The notes under the pieces are model-generated. The model ran no database searches and was not told the origin of the DNA. It saw only the letters and a list, made by a program, of their open reading frames with translations. Source: WHSM01 sp050701635 (GTDB lineage: Bacteria; Actinomycetota; Actinomycetes; Mycobacteriales; Micromonosporaceae). Taken from it: DNA of 12,081 nt. A program made the translations under genes and the position numbers. Location of the stretch: positions 1 to 12,081 of the forward strand of contig JBOGDF010000166.1 of the NCBI GenBank assembly GCA_050701635.1, given 5' to 3'. Below, piece after piece: positions 6,876 through 12,081 of the stretch. Positions within the stretch are counted from its first letter, which is position 1, and every line of letters begins with the position of its first letter.

Positions 6876-6983
6876 ATGGACGCGCACCGGGGTGGACCTG
6901 TGACAATGCCGGTGGGCGTGGTGACACGCCGCGTCGGCGTACCAACCGGGAGCCGACCTGAAACGCGAGGATGGATCCGATGA
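6876..6983 (+). other. Possible leader ORF overlapping the DUF349 start
   Basis: A short open frame runs from ATG 6876 (or GTG 6900, ATG 6906) to a TGA at 6981-6983. Its stop overlaps the ATG at 6980 as ATGA, the usual geometry of translational coupling. The product would be 25 to 35 residues, Arg- and Val-rich (starting MPVGVVTRRVGV from 6906). A GGGGTGGA stretch lies at 6889-6896. In GC-rich DNA short open frames arise easily, so this may be chance. It lies downstream of the candidate promoter and so would be transcribed. Confidence 0.25.
6926..6940 (+). other. Hairpin in the DUF349 leader
   Basis: Perfect 6-bp inverted repeat ACGCCG-CGT-CGGCGT with a 3-nt loop, extendable across a small bulge by GGT (6920-6922) and ACC (6941-6943). 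It lies about 25 nt before the Shine-Dalgarno of the DUF349 gene, so it would be in its mRNA leader. There is no T-run, and a regulatory role is only possible. Confidence 0.3.
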
Positions 6984-8200
6984 GCACTGACGCCCGCGAG
7001 TGGACGACCTACGGTCGAATCGACGCGGACGGCACCGTGTATGTGAAGACCGCGGCCGGGGAACGCGAGGTCGGTTCGTGGCAGGCGGGCACCCCCGAAG
7101 AGGGGTTGCTTCACTTCGCCCGGCGCTTCGCCGACCTGGTGACCGAGGTCGATCTGCTGGGCACTCGGATGGCCAGCGGCGCCGCCGATCCGCAGCACTC
7201 CCTGAAGAGCCTGCGACGACTGCGCGGCTCTCTGGACACGGCGCACGCCGTCGGTGACTTCGATGCCATCGGTGCCCGGATCGACGAGCTGATCGCCGAC
7301 GCCGAGAAGCGAAACGAAGCGGTCAAGGAGGAGAAGGCCGCCGCCAAGGCCGAGGCGATCGCGCGCAAGGAGGCGCTGGCGGCCGAGGCCGAGCAGCTCG
7401 CGGCGGAATCGACCCAGTGGAAGGCCACCGGCGACCGGCTGCGCGAGATCCTCGAGGAGTGGAAGACGATCCGGATCGGCGACCGCAAGCTCGACACCGA
7501 GCTGTGGCGCCGGTACGCCGCTGCCCGCGACGCGTTCTCCCGCCGCCGCGGCACCCACTTCGCCGGACTGGACGCCCAGCGCAAGGAGATCCAGGCGCGC
7601 AAGGAGGAGCTGGTCGCCGAGGCCGAGCAGCTCGCCAACTCCACCGAGTGGGGGGCCGCCGCCACCCGGATGAAGCAGCTGATGGCCGACTGGAAGGCCG
7701 CCGGACGCGCCGCCCGCGACACCGAGCAGAAGCTGTGGGAGCGGTTCCGCGCCGCCCAGGACGCGTTCTTCAGCCACCGCAGCGAGGTGTTCTCCGCGCG
7801 CGACGCCGAGCTGCGCGACCATCTGGAGACCAAGCGCAGCCTGCTCGAGCAGGCCGAGGCGCTCGACGTCGACACCGACCCGCAGGCCGCGCAGGCCAAG
7901 CTGCGCGAGATCCAGGGTCGCTGGCACGAAGCCGGCCGGGTGCCCCGGGAGTCCCAGCACACCATGGACCGCCGGCTGCGCGCCGTCGAGGAGAAGGTAC
8001 GCCAGGCGATGGACTCGGCGTGGCGGCGTACGGCGCCGGCGGAGAGCCCGCTGCTGGAGCAGATGCGTACCCAGGTGGCCGAAGCCGAGCAGCGGCTGGA
8101 GCGGGCCCGCGAGGCCGGCGACAAGCGCCGCATCAAAGACGCCGAGCAGGCGCTGGAGAGCAAGCGGAAGTTCCTGGAGCTCGCCGAACGCGCCGGCTAA
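6980..8200 (+). CDS. DUF349 domain-containing protein
   Basis: A 406-residue, highly charged, largely helical protein of the DUF349 family, whose biochemical function is not established. After an N-terminal region (about 1-60, YGRIDADGTVYVKTAAGERE) conserved in actinobacterial members as I recall, a Lys/Ala/Glu-rich coiled-coil stretch (about 100-145) leads into three DUF349-type repeats at roughly 143-205, 221-283 and 298-350, each built on a W-x(n)-LRE/W-K core followed by LWxRYxAARDAF-like sequence. The C-terminus (about 366-406) is again coiled coil. No signal peptide or membrane segment is seen. I prefer ATG 6980: GAGG (6967-6970) is 9 bp upstream, whereas for the in-frame ATG at 6971 it would abut the start codon. 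It is followed after 20 bp by the VOC gene and diverges from the LigB-like gene. Confidence 0.88.
   Translation: MSTDAREWTTYGRIDADGTVYVKTAAGEREVGSWQAGTPEEGLLHFARRFADLVTEVDLLGTRMASGAADPQHSLKSLRRLRGSLDTAHAVGDFDAIGARIDELIADAEKRNEAVKEEKAAAKAEAIARKEALAAEAEQLAAESTQWKATGDRLREILEEWKTIRIGDRKLDTELWRRYAAARDAFSRRRGTHFAGLDAQRKEIQARKEELVAEAEQLANSTEWGAAATRMKQLMADWKAAGRAARDTEQKLWERFRAAQDAFFSHRSEVFSARDAELRDHLETKRSLLEQAEALDVDTDPQAAQAKLREIQGRWHEAGRVPRESQHTMDRRLRAVEEKVRQAMDSAWRRTAPAESPLLEQMRTQVAEAEQRLERAREAGDKRRIKDAEQALESKRKFLELAERAG
7361..7635 (+). repeat. 41-bp direct repeat marking tandem duplication within DUF349 gene
   Basis: Bases 7361-7401 and 7595-7635 are the same length and identical at 38 of 41 positions by my alignment, including a run of 20 identical bases at the 3' end of each. 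The copies are 234 bp apart, exactly 78 codons, and encode ARKEALAAEAEQLA and ARKEELVAEAEQLA, the helix leading into the first and second DUF349 repeats. Confidence 0.8.
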
Positions 8201-8220
8201 CGACCCCGAAGGGGAGCGCA

Positions 8221-8604
8221 ATGATCGGCCGGCTACACCACGTGGTGATCGACTGCGCCGACCCGGCCGCGCTGGCGGAGTTCTACTCAGAGTTGCTGGG
8301 GCTGCCGGTGACGTACCGCAGCGAGGACTGGGTGGTGATCGCGGAGAACGACACCAGCTCCGGGATCGCGTTCCAACTCGCGCCCGACCACCAGCCGCCC
8401 CGCTGGCCGGACCCCGACCAGCCGCAGCAGTACCACATGGACGTCATGGTCGACGATCTGGCGGCTGCGCGTCCGCAAGTGCTCGCGCTGGGCGCCAGCC
8501 TGCTCTCCTCCGACACCGACGTGTACGCCGACCCCGCCGGCCATCCGTTCTGCCTGATCCGCCGCCCGAAGTGGGCACCGCCGATCGGTCAGCCGCAGCC
8601 CTGA
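8221..8604 (+). CDS. VOC superfamily (glyoxalase-like) protein
   Basis: A 127-residue single-domain protein of the vicinal oxygen chelate superfamily, Glyoxalase_6-like. It shows the first beta-alpha-beta-beta-beta module (LHHVVIDCADPAALAEFYSELLGLPV, about 5-30; H6 or H7 a possible metal ligand) and the second, with YHMDVMVDDL (71-80, H72) and DPAGHPFCL (104-112). This is the size of stand-alone VOC proteins that act as dimers, but the ligands alone do not tell whether it is an isomerase, dioxygenase or resistance protein; no substrate can be assigned. A strong AAGGGGAG (8209-8216) sits 4 bp before the ATG at 8221, and the gap from the DUF349 stop is 20 bp, so the pair is probably cotranscribed. 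Its last 16 bp overlap the end of miaB on the opposite strand. Confidence 0.88.
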   Translation: MIGRLHHVVIDCADPAALAEFYSELLGLPVTYRSEDWVVIAENDTSSGIAFQLAPDHQPPRWPDPDQPQQYHMDVMVDDLAAARPQVLALGASLLSSDTDVYADPAGHPFCLIRRPKWAPPIGQPQP

Positions 8605-10070
8605 CTCGCGGGCGCCGCCGGGGGTGGGCCGACGGTCGGTAGGCCGATCATCACGCCGGGAGCCTTCGTAGCGGTGGCTGCCTCCGCGATGTCTCCCGCG
8701 CGGGTACGCCGATGCGCCACGAGCGGCCCGTCGGCGACCAGATGGTGCGGTGCCCCGTACGTGACCACGGTCCGCACCACGTCACCCGGGCGTACCGCGT
8801 CGCCGCCGGCGAAGTGCACCAGGCGGCCGTCGCGGGCACGTCCGGACATCCGGCCGGTGGCGCCGTCCTTGCGCCCCTCCCCCACCGCGACCAGCACCTC
8901 GACCGTACGGCCGACCAGCGCCTGGTTCTCCCGCCACGTGATCTCGTTGACCAGGTCGACCAGCCGCTGGTACCGCTCCTGGACGACCTGCTTCGGGAGC
9001 TGGTCGGGCAGGTCTGCGGCGGGCGTACCGGGGCGCTTCGAATACTGGAAGGTGAACGCGCCGGCGAACCGCGCTTGGCGTACCACCGAGAGGGTTTGTT
9101 CGAAGTCTTCTTCGGTCTCGCCGGGGAAGCCGACGATGATGTCGGTGGTGATCGCGGCGTCCGGCATCGCCTGACGCACCTTGCCCAGGATGCCCAGATA
9201 CTTTTCGCTCCGGTACGAGCGCCGCATCGCCTTCAGCACCCGGTCCGAGCCCGACTGCAGCGGCATGTGCAGCTGGTGGCAGACGTTCTCGGTCTCGGCC
9301 ATCGCCGCGATCACGTCGTCGGTGAAGTCCTTCGGGTGTGGCGAGGTGAACCGCACCCGCTCCAGCCCCGTGTCCTGTAGCCCGCCGCAGGCGCGCAGCA
9401 GCTTGCCGAAGGCGTACCGGTCGCCGAACTCCACCCCGTACGAGTTGACGTTCTGCCCGAGCAGCGTCACCTCCAGTACGCCGTCGGCGACCAGCGCGGA
9501 CACCTCGGCGAGTACGTCACCGGGCCGGCGGTCCTTCTCCTTGCCGCGCAGCGCCGGCACGATGCAGAAGGTGCAGGTGTTGTTGCAGCCCACCGAGATC
9601 GACACCCAGCCGGCGTACGCGGACTCCCGCCGCGTCGGCAGCGTCGACGGGAACACCTCGAGCGACTCGAGGATCTCGACTTCGGCTTCCGCGTTGTGCC
9701 GGGCGCGTTCGAGCAGCGTCGGCAGCGAGCCGATGTTGTGGGTGCCGAAGACGACGTCCACCCACGGCGCCCGCCGTACGATCTCGCCCCGGTCCTTCTG
9801 CGCCAGGCAGCCACCGACGGCGATCTGCATCCCGGGTTTCGCCGCCTTCGCGGGCGCCAGGTGGCCGAGGTTGCCGTAGAGCCGGTTGTCGGCGTTCTCG
9901 CGTACCGCGCAGGTGTTGAACACGACCAGGTCGGCGTCCTCGCCGGCGGCCGGCACATAGCCCGCCTGCTCCAGCAGGCCGGAGATCCGCTCCGAGTCGT
10001 GGACGTTCATCTGGCAGCCGTACGTACGCACCTGATAGGTACGTGGCGGGGTGTCGGTGGGCGCGCTCAT
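8589..10070 (-). CDS. miaB: tRNA-2-methylthio-N6-dimethylallyladenosine synthase
   Basis: Radical-SAM methylthiotransferase that adds CH3S to C2 of i6A37 in tRNA, using the MiaA product. The 493-residue protein has the three standard parts: an N-terminal UPF0004 domain with auxiliary cluster cysteines C19 (YGCQMN), C54 (NTCAVRE) and C88 (GGCLAQ); a radical-SAM core with CNNTCTFC (C162, C166, C169), GQNVNSYG, the block ending HMPLQSGSD and TDIIVGFPGET; and a C-terminal TRAM domain (about 396-460) for tRNA binding, followed by a low-complexity Pro/Ala tail. The frame is open to 10373, but conserved sequence begins just after ATG 10070 (YQVRTYGCQMN), giving a normal length. The AGCGAG directly before that ATG is a poor Shine-Dalgarno, so a slightly different start remains possible. 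Its 3' end overlaps the VOC gene tail to tail. Confidence 0.96.
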   Translation of the reverse strand: MSAPTDTPPRTYQVRTYGCQMNVHDSERISGLLEQAGYVPAAGEDADLVVFNTCAVRENADNRLYGNLGHLAPAKAAKPGMQIAVGGCLAQKDRGEIVRRAPWVDVVFGTHNIGSLPTLLERARHNAEAEVEILESLEVFPSTLPTRRESAYAGWVSISVGCNNTCTFCIVPALRGKEKDRRPGDVLAEVSALVADGVLEVTLLGQNVNSYGVEFGDRYAFGKLLRACGGLQDTGLERVRFTSPHPKDFTDDVIAAMAETENVCHQLHMPLQSGSDRVLKAMRRSYRSEKYLGILGKVRQAMPDAAITTDIIVGFPGETEEDFEQTLSVVRQARFAGAFTFQYSKRPGTPAADLPDQLPKQVVQERYQRLVDLVNEITWRENQALVGRTVEVLVAVGEGRKDGATGRMSGRARDGRLVHFAGGDAVRPGDVVRTVVTYGAPHHLVADGPLVAHRRTRAGDIAEAATATKAPGVMIGLPTVGPPPAAPASQGCG

Positions 10071-10128
10071 CTCGCTTGCGAGGGTAGCCGGCACCCGGCC
10101 TCCACACCCAGCCGAGCCCATATCGGGT

Positions 10129-10197
10129 GTTACCTCTCCGTGACCCCGGACGGTCACTGAGGGTGGTAATCGAGGCTTACAGTGACCCGAACCGGGT
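10129..10197. promoter_or_regulatory. Divergent miaB/gluA regulatory region with operator-like dyads
   Basis: The 201-bp gap between the miaB and gluA starts (10071-10271) has a cluster of related sequences. A perfect dyad GTGACC-N6-GGTCAC spans 10140-10157. It is flanked by GTTACC (10129-10134) and GGTAAT (10165-10170), which are near-complements of each other. A third GTGACC is at 10182-10187, overlapping a further dyad ACCCG-AAC-CGGGT (10185-10197). A possible -10 for gluA, TACAGT, is at 10178-10183, which would put the main dyad over the -35 region. GTTAC-N6-GTGAC is reminiscent of half of a GlnR box (GTnAC-N6-GAAAC), but the second half is out of register. The regulator is unknown. Confidence 0.45.
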
Positions 10198-10271
10198 GGC
10201 ACAGACCACTGTCGCTTGCCCACCCATCGACAACCGTTCTGCGGAAACGAGACGCGAGGCCGGACGAAACT

Positions 10272-11057
10272 GTGGACGATACAACCGTGACCGAGCAATC
10301 CCCCCAGCCGGCACCCACCGGTGAAGCCCTGGTCGAGTTGCAGCAGGTCAACAAGTGGTATGGCGCGCTGCACGTGCTCCAGGACATCAACCTCAGCGTG
10401 CAGGCCGGCGAAGTGATCGTGGTGATCGGGCCGTCCGGCTCGGGCAAGTCCACGATGTGCCGGGTGATCAACCGCCTGGAGCCCATCGACCAGGGCGAGG
10501 TCCGGCTCGCCGGCCAGGTGCTGCCGAGCGAAGGCCGGGCGCTCGCGAAGCTACGCAGCGAAGTGGGGATGGTCTTCCAGTCCTTCAACCTCTTCGCGCA
10601 CAAGACGATCCTGGAGAACGTCACGCTCGGTCCCATCAAGGTCCGTAAAGAGAAGACCTCGGTGGTACGCAACCGCGCGATGCAGCTGCTGGACCGGGTC
10701 GGTATCGCCAACCAAGCCGACAAGTACCCGGCCCAGCTCTCCGGTGGTCAGCAGCAGCGGGCCGCGATCGCCCGGGCGCTGGCCATGCAGCCCAAGGTGA
10801 TGCTCTTCGACGAGCCGACCAGCGCGCTCGACCCGGAGATGATCAAGGAGGTGCTCGACGTCATGGTCGCGCTGGCGAAGGAGGGCATGACCATGCTCGT
10901 GGTGACGCACGAGATGGGCTTCGCCCGCCGCGCCGCCAACCGCGTCGTGTTCATGGCCGACGGCCAGATCGTCGAAGAGGCGACCCCGAACGAGTTCTTC
11001 ACCAACCCGCAGTCACAGCGGGCGAAGGACTTCCTGTCCAAGATCCTCACTCACTGA
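10272..11057 (+). CDS. gluA: Glutamate-type ABC transporter ATP-binding protein
   Basis: Cytoplasmic ATPase of a polar amino acid importer (PAAT family, GluA/GlnQ/HisP type), expected to work as a homodimer beneath the permease pair. Of 261 residues, motifs are all intact: Walker A GPSGSGKST (53-61), Q-loop glutamine Q103 in VFQSFNLF, signature LSGGQQQR (156-163), Walker B VMLFDE (176-181), D-loop SALD (184-187) and H-loop H213 in THEMGF. The N-terminus is uncertain: GTG 10272 and GTG 10287 are both possible, neither with a strong Shine-Dalgarno, and conserved sequence starts only at about residue 18 (GEALVELQQVNKWYG). The gene is followed after 55 bp by the binding protein, matching the gluABCD order of actinobacteria. 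Glutamate as substrate rests on this order and family similarity; aspartate or glutamine cannot be excluded. Confidence 0.93.
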   Translation: MDDTTVTEQSPQPAPTGEALVELQQVNKWYGALHVLQDINLSVQAGEVIVVIGPSGSGKSTMCRVINRLEPIDQGEVRLAGQVLPSEGRALAKLRSEVGMVFQSFNLFAHKTILENVTLGPIKVRKEKTSVVRNRAMQLLDRVGIANQADKYPAQLSGGQQQRAAIARALAMQPKVMLFDEPTSALDPEMIKEVLDVMVALAKEGMTMLVVTHEMGFARRAANRVVFMADGQIVEEATPNEFFTNPQSQRAKDFLSKILTH

Positions 11058-11074
11058 AGTTGTCACCAGACTTC
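11056..11074 (+). other. Short inverted repeat between gluA and gluB
   Basis: GAAGT (11056-11060) and ACTTC (11070-11074) are separated by 9 nt, starting inside the gluA stop codon. The stem is weak and lacks a T-run. It could be a processing or partial-termination point that lets the binding protein be expressed at a level different from the ATPase, as is common in ABC importer operons, but it may be chance. Confidence 0.25.
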
Positions 11075-11112
11075 CCCGTAACACCAGCAAACCCCACGAA
11101 GGAAGGAACGCG

Positions 11113-12033
11113 ATGCGCATCCGCACCATCGCCGCCGTACTCGGCGTCGCCGCGCTGATCCTGTCGGGCTGTGGCAAGGAAGGCGCCCCTCCCGGCGGAG
11201 GCGGCACCGACGGCGCTGCATCAGACAAGTGTCAGGCGTCCGAGGCCAAGTTCGAGACGGCCACCGACGTCAAGCTCACCGGTAGCCCCACGTTCGACCG
11301 GATCTCCAAGGCCGGCAAGGTAGTCATCGGCGTCAAGTTCGACCAGCCGAACCTCGGCTACAAGGACACCGAGGGCACGCGCTGCGGCTTCGACATCGAG
11401 ATGGCCAAGCTGATCGCGACGCAGCTCGGTGTCGCCGAAGACAAGATCGAGTTCAAGGAGGTCCCGTCGGAGGGTCGTGAAACCGCCATCACCGGCGGCG
11501 ACATCGACTACTACGTCGGCACGTACTCCATTACCACCAAGCGCAAGAAGCTGATCTCGTTCGCCGGCCCGTACTTCATCACCGGCCAGGACCTCCTGGT
11601 CCGCAAGGACGACGACTCGATCAAGGGTCCGGAAGACGTCAAGGGCAAGAAGGTCTGCTCGGCCACCGGCTCGACCTCCATCCAGCGGATGAAGGACGAG
11701 GGCTACTCCGACGAGAAGGACATCGTCGAGTTCCAGACCTACTCCGAGTGCGTCACCCAGCTGCTGGACAAGAAGGTCGACGCGGTGACCACCGACGGTG
11801 CGATCCTCGCCGGGTACGCCGGTCAGGCTCCCGACCAGCTCAAGGTCGTGGGCAAGACCTTCAGCGACGAGAAGTACGGCATCGGTATTGCCAAGGACGA
11901 CAAGGCGTTCTGCGGCAAGGTCACCGAGATCATCCAGGCCGCCATCTCCGACGGCACCTGGAAGACGATCTACGACGGCACCCTGGGCCGCTCCGGCGCC
12001 ACCGCGGAGCCGCCGACGCCGGACAAGTGCTGA
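11113..12033 (+). CDS. gluB: Glutamate-type ABC transporter substrate-binding lipoprotein
   Basis: Extracellular, membrane-anchored binding protein that delivers substrate to the gluCD permease. The 306-residue precursor has a lipoprotein signal peptide with a basic start (MRIR), a hydrophobic core and the lipobox L17-S18-G19-C20, followed by a Gly/Pro-rich linker (about 21-38). The mature part is a class-3 (SBP_bac_3) fold: GKVVIGVKFDQPN (68-80), CGFDIEMAKLIA (91-102), the ITTKRKKLISFAGPYF block (140-155), CSATGSTS (182-189), and YSECVTQLLDKKVDAVTTDG (210-229). Besides the lipid-bearing C20 there are six cysteines (40, 91, 182, 213, 267, 306), an even number that suits disulfides outside the cell. 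The start has a very strong purine-rich GAAGGAAGGAA at 11098-11108, in keeping with high expression. Lys-rich codons (AAG) make this gene slightly less GC-rich than its neighbours. Confidence 0.94.
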   Translation: MRIRTIAAVLGVAALILSGCGKEGAPPGGGGTDGAASDKCQASEAKFETATDVKLTGSPTFDRISKAGKVVIGVKFDQPNLGYKDTEGTRCGFDIEMAKLIATQLGVAEDKIEFKEVPSEGRETAITGGDIDYYVGTYSITTKRKKLISFAGPYFITGQDLLVRKDDDSIKGPEDVKGKKVCSATGSTSIQRMKDEGYSDEKDIVEFQTYSECVTQLLDKKVDAVTTDGAILAGYAGQAPDQLKVVGKTFSDEKYGIGIAKDDKAFCGKVTEIIQAAISDGTWKTIYDGTLGRSGATAEPPTPDKC

Positions 12034-12049
12034 CCCTGGTAGTGATGGC

Positions 12050-12081
12050 GTGACCGCCCCGCGGCCGGAGCACATGCCGGC
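12050..12081 (+). CDS. Probable start of the next ABC permease gene (partial)
   Basis: From GTG 12050 the frame is open to the window edge and reads MTAPRPEHMP, a short hydrophilic start with nothing diagnostic. ATG 12074 in the same frame, 3 bp after a GGAG (12067-12070), is an alternative start, while ATG 12045 reaches a stop after two codons. By the usual gluABCD order this should be the gluC permease; that is inference from position only, as just ten codons are visible. Confidence 0.4.
   Translation, partial: MTAPRPEHMP

Noticed and set aside
10129..10170. Complete GlnR box upstream of gluA
   Set aside because: Only GTTAC-N6-GTGAC fits; the following half-sites have 8-bp spacing and no GAAAC element, so I describe it as a dyad without naming the regulator.
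10071..10373. N-terminal extension of miaB (101 residues)
   Set aside because: It would run through the regulatory region and into gluA on the opposite strand; MiaB homology begins right after ATG 10070.
1..12081. CRISPR array, tRNA, rRNA, insertion sequence, phage att site or novel defence system
   Set aside because: I saw no regularly spaced repeats, cloverleaf-like sequence, transposase or integrase motif, nuclease or toxin-antitoxin pair; every sizeable stretch is accounted for by ordinary genes.

Overview
The window looks like chromosomal DNA from a high-GC actinomycete. GC-ending codons dominate, several genes start with GTG, Shine-Dalgarno boxes are GGAGG-like, and the gene order (dapF, miaA, LigB-like, DUF349, miaB, gluA, gluB) is a familiar actinobacterial housekeeping neighbourhood. 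The strong use of GTAC-containing words (codon pairs GTA-C.. and CGT-AC..) resembles Micromonosporaceae, but that family assignment is inference from memory, not a computed result.

Region 1 (1-4235, + strand) is a sugar uptake and hydrolysis operon: two MalF/MalG-type permeases of a carbohydrate ABC importer, a GH1 beta-glucosidase with both catalytic glutamates, and a LacI-family regulator. All four genes are tightly packed (4-bp overlap, 10-bp gap, 4-bp overlap, 0-bp gap). The solute-binding protein probably lies just left of the window, its stop codon overlapping the first GTG. The arrangement resembles cellobiose/cellodextrin (ceb-type) operons, with glucosides imported and then cleaved inside the cell. 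A shared ATPase such as MsiK would have to come from elsewhere.

Region 2 (4236-4327) is a short convergent junction occupied by a strong dyad-symmetric element that probably serves as a bidirectional terminator and may belong to a dispersed repeat family.

Region 3 (4328-10070) is housekeeping. Leftward run dapF (lysine/peptidoglycan), miaA (tRNA i6A37) and a LigB-like protein of unknown role; they are coupled. From the same 205-bp intergenic region a DUF349 protein and a small VOC/glyoxalase-like protein run rightward and meet miaB (ms2i6A37 methylthiolation) tail to tail, with a 16-bp overlap of coding ends. The two enzymes of the same tRNA modification pathway thus flank two or three uncharacterised genes.

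Region 4 (10071-12081) starts with a 201-bp divergent regulatory region holding a clear dyad, then gluA (ATPase) and gluB (lipoprotein binding protein) of a glutamate-type ABC importer, and the first codons of what should be gluC.

I found no mobile element, CRISPR array, tRNA or rRNA, and no convincing novel defence or biosynthetic system. The points most worth a second look are the palindromic junction element, the operator-like dyad upstream of gluA, the LigB/DUF349/VOC genes of unknown function tied to tRNA modification, and small oddities (a Gly-rich repeat insertion in the glucosidase, a tandem repeat in DUF349, a possible leader ORF, and GTAC-driven codon choice).
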